64,000 bases of DNA from an uncultured Parvularculaceae bacterium (lineage in GTDB: Bacteria; Pseudomonadota; Alphaproteobacteria; Caulobacterales; Parvularculaceae), in assembly GCA_947259375.1 (NCBI GenBank), contig CAMYLZ010000025.1, positions 434,001-498,000 on the forward strand, read 5' to 3'. The notes beneath the pieces were generated by a model, which was not told the origin of the DNA, ran no database searches, and saw only the letters and a list, made by a program, of their open reading frames with translations. Positions 50,964-62,993 of this stretch are shown here, one piece after another; positions within the stretch are counted from its first letter, which is position 1; every line of letters begins with the position of its first letter. Made by a program: the position numbers and the translations under genes.

Positions 50964-51434
50964 TTAAATCGGCACAGCCGTGCGCCGTAGCACATTGCGA
51001 ATGGCGAAATTGGTGATGACGCGATCGACACCCGGCAATTGCGTCAATATCTCTGTATGGATACGCTCATAATCGGCGCCGTCGCGGCACAAAATACGCA
51101 GCAAGTAATCCGACAATCCCGCCATCAGGTAACACTCCATGATTTCCCGATGCATCGCCACGGCCTTTTCAAAGGCGGTAAGCGTCGTCTGGTGCTGGTT
51201 TTTCAGCGTCGCCTGAACGAATACGGAAGTCTCCAGACCGGCGCGGCGCTCATCAACCAAGGCGACCTGCTGCGTGATGACTCCGGACCGCCAAAGCGCT
51301 TTGACCCGTTTGTGACAAGCTGACGGCGATAATCCGACCCGCTCGCTCAGCTCGGCGAATGAACATTGTCCATCATGCTGCAGTATCTCGAGAATAGCGG
51401 TATCGAACCTGTCCAGTTCCGAAATGTCATCCAT
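50964..51434 (-). CDS. Lrp/AsnC-family transcriptional regulator
   Basis: The 156-residue protein has an N-terminal winged HTH (LDRFDTAILEILQHDGQCSF, ELSERVGLSPSACHKRVKAL) and a C-terminal RAM ligand-binding domain. It is divergent from alanine dehydrogenase, and such pairs usually mean that the regulator controls the dehydrogenase in response to alanine or another amino acid. The start at 51434 lacks a clear Shine-Dalgarno but matches the family N-terminus. Confidence 0.93.
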   Translation of the reverse strand: MDDISELDRFDTAILEILQHDGQCSFAELSERVGLSPSACHKRVKALWRSGVITQQVALVDERRAGLETSVFVQATLKNQHQTTLTAFEKAVAMHREIMECYLMAGLSDYLLRILCRDGADYERIHTEILTQLPGVDRVITNFAIRNVLRRTAVPI

Positions 51435-51552
51435 ATTTTTATGCCATTTATTGAATTTCCTTCCCCGCAAACTCTACATATTGGAAAAATATCAAAAATC
51501 TACGCGAAAAAATGAATATAATCCGCGCCAAATCATTGGCTGGAGGTCCAAA
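51435..51552. promoter_or_regulatory. Shared A+T-rich promoter region of the Lrp-type gene and ald
   Basis: This 118-bp divergent interval is much more A+T-rich than its surroundings, with A/T tracts around 51470-51520. Lrp-type regulators bind such degenerate A+T-rich sites cooperatively. I cannot define individual operator boxes by eye. Confidence 0.5.
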
Positions 51553-52671
51553 ATGCTGATCGGCGTTCCCAAGGAAATCAAAGTTCACGAATATCGCGTC
51601 GGTCTCGTCCCCGGCAGCGTGCGTGAATATGTTCAAAATGGTCATGAGGTTCTGATCGAAAGCGGCGCCGGCGCCGGCATTAAAGCCGCTGACGAGGATT
51701 ACATCGCTGCCGGCGCAAAAATCGCGCCCGACGCCAAGTCCGTCTTTGAAGCGGCTGACATGATCGTCAAGGTCAAGGAACCGCAACCAAGCGAATGGAC
51801 GCAATTGCGCAAGGGACAAATTCTTTACACCTATCTTCATCTTGCGCCGGATCCGGAACAGGCACGCGGCCTGATCGATTCAGGCGTCACTGCGGTCGCC
51901 TACGAAACAGTGACGGACCCCCATGGCGGCTTGCCCCTGCTTGCGCCCATGAGCGAAGTCGCTGGACGATTGTCGATCCAGGCCGCCGCCTATGCGCTGA
52001 CGGCCCATCAGGGCGGCCGCGGTCTGCTGATGGGCGGCGTGCCAGGCGTGCTGCCCGCGAAAGTGCTGGTGATCGGCGGCGGCGTCGTCGGAACCCACGC
52101 CGCGCGAATGGCTGTGGGTCTTGGCGCGGATGTTACCATTCTCGACCGCTCGCAAAGGCGGCTTGCGGAGCTCGATGAGCTGTTCAATGGACGGGCGAAA
52201 ACCCGCTATTCGACTTTTGAGGCGCTGGATGAAGAAACCGACGGCGCCGATGTAGTCGTCGGCGCAGTATTGATTCCAGGCGCCAGCGCGCCGAAGCTTG
52301 TTACGCGCGAGATGCTGAAAGGGATGAAGGAAGGCTCCGTTCTTGTTGACGTCGCGATCGATCAGGGCGGCTGCTTCGAAACTTCAAAGCCCACAACGCA
52401 CGAGAATCCGACCTATGTGGTGGACGGCGTTATTCATTACTGCGTCGCCAATATGCCAGGCGCTGTGCCGCTGACATCGTCTCACGCGCTCAATAATGCG
52501 ACGCTTGCGCATGGTCTGACCTTGGCGAACCAAGGGTTGGACGCCCTGCGTGAAAACGAGCATCTACGCGCCGGACTGAATGTCCATCACGGCCTCGTGA
52601 CCTACAAGGCGGTCGCGGACGCCCTGGGATCGCCATTTACGCCGCCGCTGGAAGCGCTCGCTTCAGCCTGA
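51553..52671 (+). CDS. ald: Alanine dehydrogenase
   Basis: The 372-residue NAD enzyme interconverts L-alanine and pyruvate plus ammonia. Blocks include [20 protein letters not shown], the Rossmann motif [17 protein letters not shown] and [20 protein letters not shown]. The ATG at 51553 follows TGGAGGTCCAAA. It is divergent from an Lrp-type regulator that probably controls it. Confidence 0.98.
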   Translation: MLIGVPKEIKVHEYRVGLVPGSVREYVQNGHEVLIESGAGAGIKAADEDYIAAGAKIAPDAKSVFEAADMIVKVKEPQPSEWTQLRKGQILYTYLHLAPDPEQARGLIDSGVTAVAYETVTDPHGGLPLLAPMSEVAGRLSIQAAAYALTAHQGGRGLLMGGVPGVLPAKVLVIGGGVVGTHAARMAVGLGADVTILDRSQRRLAELDELFNGRAKTRYSTFEALDEETDGADVVVGAVLIPGASAPKLVTREMLKGMKEGSVLVDVAIDQGGCFETSKPTTHENPTYVVDGVIHYCVANMPGAVPLTSSHALNNATLAHGLTLANQGLDALRENEHLRAGLNVHHGLVTYKAVADALGSPFTPPLEALASA

Positions 52672-52699
52672 GCCGAGTAAACGGGCGAAAGCTCTAACC

Positions 52700-52730
52700 C
52701 GCTGGTTTTGTTTATAATTCCAAACCAGCG
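52700..52730 (+). terminator. Hairpin after ald, candidate terminator
   Basis: CGCTGGTTT (52700-52708) and AAACCAGCG (52722-52730) form a perfect 9-bp stem with a 13-nt T-rich loop, 29 bp after the ald stop. No T run follows, so it may act only as a transcript-end stabiliser. Confidence 0.5.
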
Positions 52731-52853
52731 TGTAAAGCCTCAAGGCCATGGAAAAACTTACCGTATCGTAAGGTTTTGCCATTCGCATACGACGCTTGCG
52801 GGCTTGCCGTTGCAGCCGTTTCATGGGCATAGTTTGCGCTCGGGAGGTCCATC

Positions 52854-53207
52854 ATGCGCAGATCAGTGCTTCTACTAACAGCGTTGACGCTGCCTGCATT
52901 TGCAGCGTCTAACGCCCATGCTGTAAGTCCGGGCGATGTCTCGTTTTCGGTATTTTCACGAACCACTCTCGACGAGGGCGACAAGCACAGCGCGTCGAAA
53001 TCGCTCTTCGCAGAGATTGTAGCGAAATTCATCGGCAGAGCTGAAACGGAACGTTCGGTCGTTGTAGCGTCAACGTCGCACGATCATTCGAACGCTGAAG
53101 AAGGGTGTCCGGAATCAGCCGAGAATGCGCCGGCCGGCGCTGCGGGCGAGGACGACGAAGCGAAAAAGCAGCTCGCGGGCCCCGAGCCGATTTATTTCGC
53201 TTTTTAA
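52854..53207 (+). CDS. Small secreted protein, unknown
   Basis: The 117-residue protein has a clear signal peptide (VLLLTALTLPAFAASNAHA) and a polar, acidic mature part ending PEPIYFAF. GGGAGGTCCATC precedes the ATG. I do not recognise a family. A good terminator follows, so it is likely expressed alone. Confidence 0.6.
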   Translation: MRRSVLLLTALTLPAFAASNAHAVSPGDVSFSVFSRTTLDEGDKHSASKSLFAEIVAKFIGRAETERSVVVASTSHDHSNAEEGCPESAENAPAGAAGEDDEAKKQLAGPEPIYFAF

Positions 53208-53236
53208 ACAGGCGATACAATCCTTACTGGTTAAGG

Positions 53237-53268
53237 CGCGCTGAGCAATGGTCAGCGCGTTTTGTTTT
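53237..53268 (+). terminator. Rho-independent terminator
   Basis: CGCGCTGA and TCAGCGCG form a perfect 8-bp stem around a 7-nt loop, followed by TTTTGTTTT. It ends the small secreted-protein gene and overlaps the 3' end of the convergent PepSY gene. Confidence 0.88.
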
Positions 53269-54019
53269 GCGCACGCCCCTCAACGCCATTGCGCCTTTTT
53301 CCGCCGCCGGTCGCAAGTTCCAGATCGTTCATGTAACGCCGGCGCCGCAGGCGATAGGCGACAATGATCATTCCCGACAGCGCGAAAACCAAACCAGCCG
53401 CGGACGCCGCCATAATCAACGGATTATTATAATCCTCGCGTTCTTCGTAATCCATGATGTGCAGCATCCAGAAGAAGTCATATATCCGCCAGATATCATT
53501 GCGGCGCGCACGTACAGCCCCGCTCGTCGGAGATATGTAAAGCCGCGTATGCAAGCGATCATTATAATCAATGCGCCAAACCGGCCGCTCGCCGCGATAC
53601 TCCTGGGGCGGAAATGAAATGAGCGCCGCGCTGACAATCCCACCACCGCCCAAATAGTCTTTTTCTGCGACTTTGCGGGCGTTCGCTTCAGACAATGGCG
53701 ACAGGCGCTCGCCGGTGGCGGCGTCATAAAGCCCCGCCGCGCCGCCCGGCCCGCGCGTTATATAGACAGGGCGTCCGAGCCAGTGGGTCAATTGCAGCGA
53801 CGTTGCGCCACCCGCCTGCGCTAACACGCCGCCGGGCGATGCGTAAGTCGCCGGCTCCAGCACCGCCGGCGGCGCCGCATAAGCATTCGTTTCGCCCCGT
53901 ACAAGCTCGATCGGAAACCAGCTCATGACAACGCCGCTCGCCATCCACAGCAGTACTTGCAGGCCGAGCACCAAACCCGCCCAAAGGTGAATGCGCTGAA
54001 TAATTGCCTTGAATGTCAC
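53252..54019 (-). CDS. PepSY-domain membrane protein
   Basis: The 255-residue protein has a first membrane segment (IHLWAGLVLGLQVLLWMASG), a periplasmic region with PepSY-like sequence (PVWRIDYNDRLHTRLYISPTSGAV) and a C-terminal membrane segment (MAASAAGLVFALSGMIIVAY). It resembles PepSY-TM proteins linked to iron uptake or flavin reduction. The start codon is GTG, 9 bp after the stop of the DUF885-like gene, so the two are probably co-transcribed. Confidence 0.8.
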   Translation of the reverse strand: MTFKAIIQRIHLWAGLVLGLQVLLWMASGVVMSWFPIELVRGETNAYAAPPAVLEPATYASPGGVLAQAGGATSLQLTHWLGRPVYITRGPGGAAGLYDAATGERLSPLSEANARKVAEKDYLGGGGIVSAALISFPPQEYRGERPVWRIDYNDRLHTRLYISPTSGAVRARRNDIWRIYDFFWMLHIMDYEEREDYNNPLIMAASAAGLVFALSGMIIVAYRLRRRRYMNDLELATGGGKRRNGVEGRAQNKTR

Positions 54020-54028
54020 TTCGTTTCG

Positions 54029-55366
54029 TTATCCAGGGCCGGCAAGGTCAGACGCCGAGAGCGGCGTCGTCAGCAGCGTTTCAAACGCCGCCCAGCGCCC
54101 TTCTTCACCGCCGGCGTTCCTTTCCACATAATCGGCGATGATATCGCGCCCAATCGTGTAATTCAAAACATAGCCGCGATAGGTTTCCACGAACCGTATG
54201 GACTGTTCCGCACGCGCTTCGGACTCAAGGCGATATTTGGCCATCATGGCGATCGCCGTGTGTCGGTCGATGCGTCCATCAAGATAGTCGCGCGCAATCA
54301 TATTACGCGCATGGGAAAGCTCGCCCTGCAGCGCATTCAATTCGGCGAGCTTCGCGGCGTCCTCCGGATCAAGCCCCGCCAGCGGAAACAGGACATCGCG
54401 CTCGAATTCAATCTTTTCATCGCCCGGAAAAGCGAGCTCGATGCCGTAATTGGCGGAGCCCTCGGCCGTCACCGATAAAGGCGAGAATAGCGGGTAAACG
54501 GAATATTCGATCCATCCTTCGCGCCCGAGCACGTCCCGCTCCAATAGCGAGTTCCAGACATGATGCCCGGGATATCCTTCATGACAGCCTAGATCGACTG
54601 CGCGGTCGATAATAATCGGGAAATCCGTATTGACCTGGATCAGGCTTTCATAATCGCCCTGATACCAGTTATAGCCGCTCCATGGTTTGTCGTTCACATA
54701 TTCGACGCTGAAACGCTCGCCTTCAGGCAAGTCATAATGAGCGAGCGTACGCGCTTTGCATTCGGCGATTGCCGCGTCGAAGACCGGTTGCAGCTTGTCT
54801 TCAGGGATTGCAAGGCGATTGCGGAAAGAGTCGACACGTTCATTGAGCGGCCCCTCGCCTGGCAAAAGCGCATCAATGTTCTCGAGCGCCGCATCAAACA
54901 CCGCGACATCATATTCCGGCGCCACGGCGTCATAGAGAAGGCGCGTTTCTTCATCGAACGAAAATGTCTGCCCACGCACCATTTGAATGCGCGTCAGCGC
55001 GGCGCGGATTAGTTTCTCAAGCATCGCGCCGCGAATGTCCGGCGCATCGCCATTTACGCTTTCAATAGCGGTGAGAAGCGCGTGTGCATCCGCTTCAAGC
55101 GCTTCAAGCGAGCGTTGTTCGCTTTCGGCCGCGGCGACCCATTCTGCTGGCCCATGGTAAGCATCTACGAACGCGGCATCATGCTGGCCGACGCCAAGCG
55201 CCAGCTTGACGAAATCTTCGGCGATCGAATCAGTCGAAGGCGCCGTTTCCGACGCGGCCGCGGCTGACGCCTCTGGCGCAGCCAGCTTTTCTGATTGCGA
55301 TACAGGCTCGCCGCCGCAAGCAGCAAGCGCAATGGAAGCGGCGACGGCGGCGGCGATCCTGATCAT
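54029..55366 (-). CDS. DUF885-like putative metallopeptidase, lipoprotein
   Basis: The 445-residue protein has a lipoprotein signal (AAAVAASIALAAC). The HEGYPGHHVWN motif resembles the HExxPGHH zinc site of DUF885 peptidases, and further segments (EYVNDKPWSGYNWYQGDY) fit the same group. Activity is inferred from the motif only. The start at 55366 matches the signal peptide but has no clear Shine-Dalgarno; the frame is open 36 codons further. It is followed closely by the PepSY gene and preceded by a 98-residue gene 13 bp away. Confidence 0.8.
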   Translation of the reverse strand: MIRIAAAVAASIALAACGGEPVSQSEKLAAPEASAAAASETAPSTDSIAEDFVKLALGVGQHDAAFVDAYHGPAEWVAAAESEQRSLEALEADAHALLTAIESVNGDAPDIRGAMLEKLIRAALTRIQMVRGQTFSFDEETRLLYDAVAPEYDVAVFDAALENIDALLPGEGPLNERVDSFRNRLAIPEDKLQPVFDAAIAECKARTLAHYDLPEGERFSVEYVNDKPWSGYNWYQGDYESLIQVNTDFPIIIDRAVDLGCHEGYPGHHVWNSLLERDVLGREGWIEYSVYPLFSPLSVTAEGSANYGIELAFPGDEKIEFERDVLFPLAGLDPEDAAKLAELNALQGELSHARNMIARDYLDGRIDRHTAIAMMAKYRLESEARAEQSIRFVETYRGYVLNYTIGRDIIADYVERNAGGEEGRWAAFETLLTTPLSASDLAGPG

Positions 55367-55379
55367 GCTGGCGGACCGT

Positions 55380-55676
55380 TTACGCAGCAACGCCGGAGAA
55401 GGTCGAATTGCCGAAGGCGCCAAGCTTGACGCTGCCGGACAAGTTGTCGCCATCCTGCTTGCCTTCAAATTCAAGCGTGATCGGCATCGGCGAGGTCACC
55501 TTAGCGTGCCATTTCAGAACGTCGCCTTCGACGGCGCCGTTTTCAATCGGCGTCGCGCCAGCCGGACCGGTCATCTCGCCGGTGAGTGCGTCGCCTTCCT
55601 GCTTCAATGTAAGGACGCCTGTCTGATCACCCATGGGGGTTTTGATCGTGAGGTTCCATTTGCCGTCAATCGCCAT
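55380..55676 (-). CDS. Small beta-rich protein, conserved hypothetical
   Basis: The 98-residue protein begins AIDGKWNLTIKTPMGDQTG and consists of alternating short strands (LTLKQEGDALTGEMTG, LEFEGKQDGDNLSGSVKL), suggesting a small beta-barrel or lipocalin-like sandwich. Similar proteins are common in proteobacteria without known function. It is 13 bp upstream of the DUF885-like gene on the same strand. No signal peptide is seen. Confidence 0.75.
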   Translation of the reverse strand: MAIDGKWNLTIKTPMGDQTGVLTLKQEGDALTGEMTGPAGATPIENGAVEGDVLKWHAKVTSPMPITLEFEGKQDGDNLSGSVKLGAFGNSTFSGVAA

Positions 55677-55791
55677 TTTTAAAGCTCCCTAATCGTCCCC
55701 GGCCGCGCCGGTGAACAGGCGTTAATCTCGTCGCGGACCTTAGCGCTTGCCGCGCCCCGTGCAAGGCTGCGATGCAGATGGCGCGATGCGT

Positions 55792-56082
55792 TTAACGCTT
55801 CGACTGGCGCCAGCTTTCCATGGCCTGCGAAATGGCGAAAGTTTCGCGATATTTCGGCGAATCCGATGGTCGTGGCGGACGGTCGCGCGTCAGCTCCATG
55901 ATTTCGGCGAGCTTGTTATGCGCCGCGCCCGATTGCCCGGCGCCGATATAAGCGTGCAATTCAATCAACGCGTCCGACAACGGGTCGTCCGCGCGAATAA
56001 CAAAATAGGGCTCGTCTTCAGCAAGGTCGTTATAGCAGTCAAATTGCGACGGATTGGCTTTCGAGCCGACGGGTGAGGACAT
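55792..56082 (-). CDS. Small hypothetical protein
   Basis: The 96-residue protein starts MSSPVGSKANPSQFDCYND; GGAGTATCCC precedes the ATG at 56082, so the 16 residues open upstream are left out. The middle part (DDPLSDALIELHAYIGAGQ, AAHNKLAEIMELTRDRP) is helical. I do not recognise a family. No close partners. Confidence 0.65.
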   Translation of the reverse strand: MSSPVGSKANPSQFDCYNDLAEDEPYFVIRADDPLSDALIELHAYIGAGQSGAAHNKLAEIMELTRDRPPRPSDSPKYRETFAISQAMESWRQSKR

Positions 56083-56240
56083 GGGATACTCCGATTTATC
56101 GCTACTCTTTTCTTGTGATTCGCTGAGCAAAGCCGAGTGTTAATCAATTCCACCCCCCGCTTCGCGCTACGCCCAAGACGCCGCATCATCTGGCGCGATG
56201 CAAGACGGACCGGACGGCTGGCGTTACCAAGGAATTTAGC

Positions 56241-56792
56241 ATGCCCAATCCAGGATCAACGCAAGACCAGCGCTTGGCGCTGCCACACATCATTATTGGC
56301 TGGGCGACGATAGTCGGCGCCGTTTTGCGGATGGGAATGAGCTTTGTTCCGTGGCGAGATGAAGACGCTGTACTTGAAATACTGGCCTTTTATATTGACG
56401 TGTCGATCCTGCTCGGATTGGCGACGTTTTATTTTGCACATTCGTCACGGCTCGGCATTGTCGGTGTCATAGGATTCGTCATTGCAGCGGCCGGATTAGC
56501 GCTGATCACTGGGCCTGACAGCATCGCATTCGGAAGAGATTCATATCAATCAGGCATCGCCGTCATTGCAATCGGATTACTGACGCTTTCACTTGTGATG
56601 TTGAAACGCAAAATCGCTCCAATCGCTGCCGGTTGCTGGCTTACCTCGTTAATAGCAAATATCCTGGGCGGTCTCCTCGCCCAGGCAGAAATCGGGTTCG
56701 CCATTGCAGGCGTTTTATATTCGGCTGGCTTCGCTTTGATCGGCCGCACCCTCTTGCTCGGCCAGAACCGCGCTTTACAGCCCGAGCGCTAA
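56241..56792 (+). CDS. Polytopic membrane protein, unknown
   Basis: The 183-residue protein has about six hydrophobic segments (for example [51 protein letters not shown]) with short loops and polar ends. It is convergent with rpoD, 13 bp away. I do not recognise a family; its base composition looks slightly richer in A+T than neighbouring genes. Confidence 0.65.
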   Translation: MPNPGSTQDQRLALPHIIIGWATIVGAVLRMGMSFVPWRDEDAVLEILAFYIDVSILLGLATFYFAHSSRLGIVGVIGFVIAAAGLALITGPDSIAFGRDSYQSGIAVIAIGLLTLSLVMLKRKIAPIAAGCWLTSLIANILGGLLAQAEIGFAIAGVLYSAGFALIGRTLLLGQNRALQPER

Positions 56793-56805
56793 AACATGCT
56801 ACGCG

Positions 56806-58788
<1,983 letters not shown>

Positions 58789-58802
58789 GTTTTTTGAAAT
58801 CC

Positions 58803-60776
58803 TTACCGACCGAATTTTTTGTCGACTGTCCGTTTCATCTGCTCGAGCGCATCTGCGAAGTTTTGGGGGGAATCGCCTTCGCCGCCATCATCCTCATGCT
58901 TGCTGGAATTAACCAGTTCCTCGCGCGCCGCCGCCGCCGCCTTCCAAGCGTCATCGCCATCCGTGAAAATCTGAGACGCCGAGCGCGCCACCTCCTGTTT
59001 CAAGGTCGATTCGAACAGGTGATGGGCAAGGGCGTTCGTGAACCCTTGTTCTACCTCGTCGATCTCAGCGTCGGGGCGCAGGAATTTGTGTTTCGAGAGC
59101 TGGGTGTCATGAATGACCCGCTCCAAGCTTCCTGCCGCACCGGTTTGCGTGAGATGGCTTTTCAACGCAGGACTGTCAAGGGCCGGATCAGTTGAAAACG
59201 CGGACAGAACCTCGCTTAGCAGTAATTTGAGCGCTGAATCGGCGATTTCAAGCTCAAGAAAGGCAGTTTCCTGACGTTCGATCAGTGCCGGATGGTTGAT
59301 GGCGGAGAGAATCAAAGAGGCCTCGCGCACCCATTGCGACGGCTGGCGCAGGCCCGGCGATGGGCGCGCCGGCACAGCAAAGCGAAAGCCCTGCCCTTTG
59401 CGGTCACGCCGGAAGCCGCCGCCGCCGCCATGCCCCCGCGCCGCGCCCCAACCGCCTTCGCGGCCGCCGCCGGCCTGGCCTTCTCCTGATTTTTGCGATT
59501 GCGGGCGAAAATAGGCGTCGAGCCGCTGACTGAGCTCCGCGCCATAAGCATCGCGCACATCTTTATCGGCGATTTCCTTAACGAGGCTGCGCAAATGCGC
59601 GCGCAATTTCGCCCGGCGCTCAGGCGTGTCGAGTGGTTGCGCCCCGGTTTCGCGCTCCCACAAAACATCGACCAACGGGCGCGCCGCATTGAGCACCGTC
59701 ATCATCGCCCCCGGCCCTTCGGCGCGAAGGAGGTCGTCCGGGTCTTTTCCTTCCGGCAGGAACGCAAAACGCAGGGATTTGCCTGGTTTCAGCATTGCCA
59801 GCGCGCGATCGACAGCGCGATGGGCCGCCCCGAGCCCGGCCCGGTCGCCGTCAAAGCACAGGACCGGCTCGTCGGAGGCGCGCCACAATAACGACAATTG
59901 GTCTTCGGTCAGCGCCGTGCCGAGCGGCGCCACCGCGCGTTTGATGCCGGCGCCCCACAGCGCGATAACATCCATATAGCCTTCGGCGACGATCAATGCG
60001 CCCTTGTCGGCGGCGGCGGCCATCCGCGCGGGCGCGTAATTGTAAAGCACCGAGCTCTTGTGAAAAAGCGGCGTTTCCGGCGAGTTCAGATATTTCGCCC
60101 GGGCATCCGGGTCGAGCGCCCGCCCGCCAAAGGCGATCACCCGATCGCGCGTGCCGAGGATCGGGAACATCACCCGGTTGCGAAAGCGATCAAAACTCGC
60201 CGAGCCGTCGTCCGGCTTTATCAACAGCCCCGACTCGATCAGCACGCCCTCCGTAAATCCCTTATTGAGGAGGTAGTCTTTCAGCGCATTGCGGCCGCGT
60301 GGGGCATAGCCAACCTGAAAGGCGGCGATCTGCTCATCCGTCACCTCGCGCCCGCGCAAATAGTCTAACGCGTGACGCCCATCGGCCCGGTGCAACATTG
60401 CGGCGAAAAATTTCGCCGCCGCCGCGGAAGCTTCCGCGAGACCCTTGGCCTTTTCCGCCCGCGCCGCCTCGCCCGGGCTTTCGGTGGGCAGCGGCATCCC
60501 GGCCTCTTCCGCGAGACCCTCCACCGCCTCGTAGAAACTCATCTGCTGAGTTTCCTGCAGGAACGAGATCACGTCGCCATGCTTGCCCGAAGAAAAGCAG
60601 TGATAAAAACCCTTCTGGTCGTTGACGAAAAAGCTCGGCGTCTTTTCCTTGGTGAAAGGCGACAGGCCGGCCCATTCATTGCCTTGCTTTTTGAGCTTCA
60701 CATAGCGCCCGATGACGTCGGACGGGCGCAGCCGCGACTTCAGCTCATCCAGAAAATCAGGCGTGAAACGGACCAT
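58803..60776 (-). CDS. dnaG: DNA primase DnaG
   Basis: The 657-residue primase has an N-terminal zinc-binding-type domain, the TOPRIM catalytic core ([21 protein letters not shown]) and a C-terminal DnaB-interacting domain. Three of the four usual zinc ligands are replaced: Ser39 for Cys, Thr42 for His and Ser63 for Cys ([24 protein letters not shown]); only Cys60 remains. The domain is otherwise well conserved. A Gly-rich linker (about 430-450) precedes the helicase-binding domain. It is transcribed with rpoD and is divergent from typA. Confidence 0.97.
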   Translation of the reverse strand: MVRFTPDFLDELKSRLRPSDVIGRYVKLKKQGNEWAGLSPFTKEKTPSFFVNDQKGFYHCFSSGKHGDVISFLQETQQMSFYEAVEGLAEEAGMPLPTESPGEAARAEKAKGLAEASAAAAKFFAAMLHRADGRHALDYLRGREVTDEQIAAFQVGYAPRGRNALKDYLLNKGFTEGVLIESGLLIKPDDGSASFDRFRNRVMFPILGTRDRVIAFGGRALDPDARAKYLNSPETPLFHKSSVLYNYAPARMAAAADKGALIVAEGYMDVIALWGAGIKRAVAPLGTALTEDQLSLLWRASDEPVLCFDGDRAGLGAAHRAVDRALAMLKPGKSLRFAFLPEGKDPDDLLRAEGPGAMMTVLNAARPLVDVLWERETGAQPLDTPERRAKLRAHLRSLVKEIADKDVRDAYGAELSQRLDAYFRPQSQKSGEGQAGGGREGGWGAARGHGGGGGFRRDRKGQGFRFAVPARPSPGLRQPSQWVREASLILSAINHPALIERQETAFLELEIADSALKLLLSEVLSAFSTDPALDSPALKSHLTQTGAAGSLERVIHDTQLSKHKFLRPDAEIDEVEQGFTNALAHHLFESTLKQEVARSASQIFTDGDDAWKAAAAAREELVNSSKHEDDGGEGDSPQNFADALEQMKRTVDKKFGR

Positions 60777-60915
60777 CGAGCTCTCAATTACGCAAAAACG
60801 AGAAGAAGCAAGAGATATAAGCGTAACCGGCGCGCCCGCATAGCAAGCCGGTTAACCGCTTTTCCCCATGCCGCCCCCTTGCCAAACCGTCAGAAAACGC
60901 GCAGAGGCGGCGGCC

Positions 60916-62772
60916 ATGACGCAAAGCAACATTCCGCTCCGCAATATCGCCATCATCGCCCACGTCGATCATGGCAAAACCACGCTCGTCGATGAGATGC
61001 TGCGCCAGTCCGGCGCCGTGCGCGACAATGCCGAAATGGCTGAACGCGCGATGGACTCCAACGACATTGAGCGCGAGCGGGGCATCACCATCCTCGCCAA
61101 ATGCACCAGCGTCGTCTGGGAAAAGGGCGCAACGCCGGTGCGGCTCAACATCGTCGACACGCCAGGCCACGCCGATTTCGGCGGCGAGGTGGAGCGCATC
61201 CTGTCCATGGTCGATGGCTGCCTGTTGCTGATCGACGCCGCCGAAGGCCCGATGCCGCAGACCAAATTCGTCCTGTCGAAAGCGCTGGCGCTGGGGCTGA
61301 AGCCTGTCGTCGTCCTCAACAAGGTCGACCGGCCGAGCGCCGATCCGGACAAGGCGCTCGACGCTGCTTTCGACCTTTTCGCCGCGCTTGGCGCCAATGA
61401 CGAGCAGCTTGATTTCCCCGTGCTTTACGCCGCCGGGCGCGATGGCTGGGCCGACGAGAGCCTTGACGGGCCGCGTCAAAATCTCGACGCGCTGTTCAAG
61501 ACCGTTCTCGCCCATGTGCCGGAGCCCGACATTGCGGCGGACGCCAACGGCGCGCCCTTCGCGATGCTGGCGACGACTCTTGAGGCGGACCCTTATCTCG
61601 GCCGGCTGTTGACAGGCCGCGTCGTTTCCGGCGTCGCCAAGCCGGGCGTCACCATGAAAGCGCTCTCGCGCGACGGCAAAACCATCGAACAGGCGCGCGT
61701 CACCAAAGTTCTCGCCTTTCGCGGCCTCAAGCGCCAGCCAGTGGATGAAGCCTTTCCCGGCGACATTGTCGCGATAGCCGGATTTTCCAAAGCCTCGGTT
61801 TCCGACACGATCTGCGATCTCCCGGTCACCGACGCCCTTCCCGCCCAGCCGATCGACCCGCCGACCCTTTCCGTCACCATTGCGGCGAATGATTCGCCGC
61901 TCGCCGGCCGTGAAGGCGACAAGGTACAGTCCCGCGTCATTCGCGAAAGGCTGCTCCGCCAGGCGGAAGGCGATGTGGCGATCTCCGTCACCGAAACAGA
62001 ATCGAAAGACGCCTTCGAAGTCGCCGGCCGCGGCGAGTTGCAGCTTGGCGTCCTGATCGAGAATATGCGCCGCGAAGGCTTCGAGATGGCGGTCTCTCGC
62101 CCGCGCGTCGTCACCCGCACCGACGATGCGGGACAGGTGCTCGAACCCATCGAGGAAGTGGTGATCGATGTCGATGACGATTATTCCGGCGTCGTCATCG
62201 AAAAGCTCTCCATGAAAAAGGCCGAGCTCGCGGAGATGAAGCCCGCCGGCGCCGGCAAGACCCGACTTGTCATGCATGCGCCGTCGCGCGCTCTGATCGG
62301 CTATCACGGCGAGTTCCTCACCGATACGCGCGGCACCGGCGTCATGAACCGCTCCTATCTCGAACATGCGCCGCATAAGGGCGCGATCGAGGGCCGCCGC
62401 AATGGCGTCCTGATTTCCAACGGCGACGGCGCCGCGGTGCCTTACGCCATCTGGAACCTTGAAGAGCGTGGGATCATGTTCATCGCGCCGGGCGATCAGG
62501 TTTATGAAGGCATGATTGTCGGCGAAAACGCCAAGCCCGACGACCTCGACGTCAATCCGTTGAAGGCCAAGCAACTCACAAACATCCGCGCCGCCGGCAA
62601 GGACGAAGCCGTAAGACTGACGCCGCCCAAGCGGCTGACGCTGGAACAGGCGATCTCTTATATTGACGAAGACGAGCTGGTCGAAGTGACGCCCAAGACC
62701 ATCCGGCTGCGTAAAATCGCTTTGAAGCCGCATTTGCGCAAACGCCGCGCAAAAGAGAACGCTCAGGCATAA
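60916..62772 (+). CDS. typA: Ribosome-associated GTPase TypA/BipA
   Basis: The 618-residue translational GTPase has G1 [11 protein letters not shown]2 ERERGITI, G3 [11 protein letters not shown] and G4 NKVDRPSA, followed by the EF-G-like domains and the TypA-specific C-terminus ([38 protein letters not shown]). It helps 50S ribosome assembly and growth under stress or cold. The ATG at 60916 has AGAGGCGGCGGCC upstream; 16 codons open further upstream are excluded. Confidence 0.98.
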   Translation: MTQSNIPLRNIAIIAHVDHGKTTLVDEMLRQSGAVRDNAEMAERAMDSNDIERERGITILAKCTSVVWEKGATPVRLNIVDTPGHADFGGEVERILSMVDGCLLLIDAAEGPMPQTKFVLSKALALGLKPVVVLNKVDRPSADPDKALDAAFDLFAALGANDEQLDFPVLYAAGRDGWADESLDGPRQNLDALFKTVLAHVPEPDIAADANGAPFAMLATTLEADPYLGRLLTGRVVSGVAKPGVTMKALSRDGKTIEQARVTKVLAFRGLKRQPVDEAFPGDIVAIAGFSKASVSDTICDLPVTDALPAQPIDPPTLSVTIAANDSPLAGREGDKVQSRVIRERLLRQAEGDVAISVTETESKDAFEVAGRGELQLGVLIENMRREGFEMAVSRPRVVTRTDDAGQVLEPIEEVVIDVDDDYSGVVIEKLSMKKAELAEMKPAGAGKTRLVMHAPSRALIGYHGEFLTDTRGTGVMNRSYLEHAPHKGAIEGRRNGVLISNGDGAAVPYAIWNLEERGIMFIAPGDQVYEGMIVGENAKPDDLDVNPLKAKQLTNIRAAGKDEAVRLTPPKRLTLEQAISYIDEDELVEVTPKTIRLRKIALKPHLRKRRAKENAQA

Positions 62773-62818
62773 TAATAACGTCGCCGCTCGCAAGAATTCC
62801 CAGACCATTATTCCTCCG

Positions 62819-62856
62819 CCGCCGCATATTGCCGGCAAAGCGGCGCGATGCGGCGG
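62819..62856 (+). terminator. Hairpin after typA, candidate terminator
   Basis: CCGCCGCAT (62819-62827) and ATGCGGCGG (62848-62856) form a 9-bp stem, with an inner GCCG/CGGC pair in the loop, 46 bp after the typA stop. There is no T run, so intrinsic termination would be weak. Confidence 0.4.
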
Positions 62857-62903
62857 TCACGTGTTATTCAACTTGAGAGGCATCATAAGGCCGCCTGAAA
62901 ACT

Positions 62904-62993
62904 GGTGGATAACTATCCACCGAAAGCGGGATTCATGAAGATTTTCATCAGATAAGTTGTATTTTTGACTATGCCTTGCGCGTCATGCGTGTA
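62904..62993 (-). repeat. 90-bp dispersed repeat, copy 2 (inverted relative to copy 1)
   Basis: Read leftward, this block matches 5588-5677 without gaps at about 73 of 90 positions. It carries the same palindrome (complement of GGTGGATAGTTATCCACC, 62904-62921) and the same short reading frame, here KNTTYLMKIFMNPAFGG. The best-conserved parts are the central AATACAACTTAT and the last 34 bp. Confidence 0.8.

Noticed and set aside
60784-62838. A 684-codon leftward ORF
   Set aside because: It is antisense to the whole of typA, an unmistakable gene. The frame mirrors codon periodicity and has no family features.
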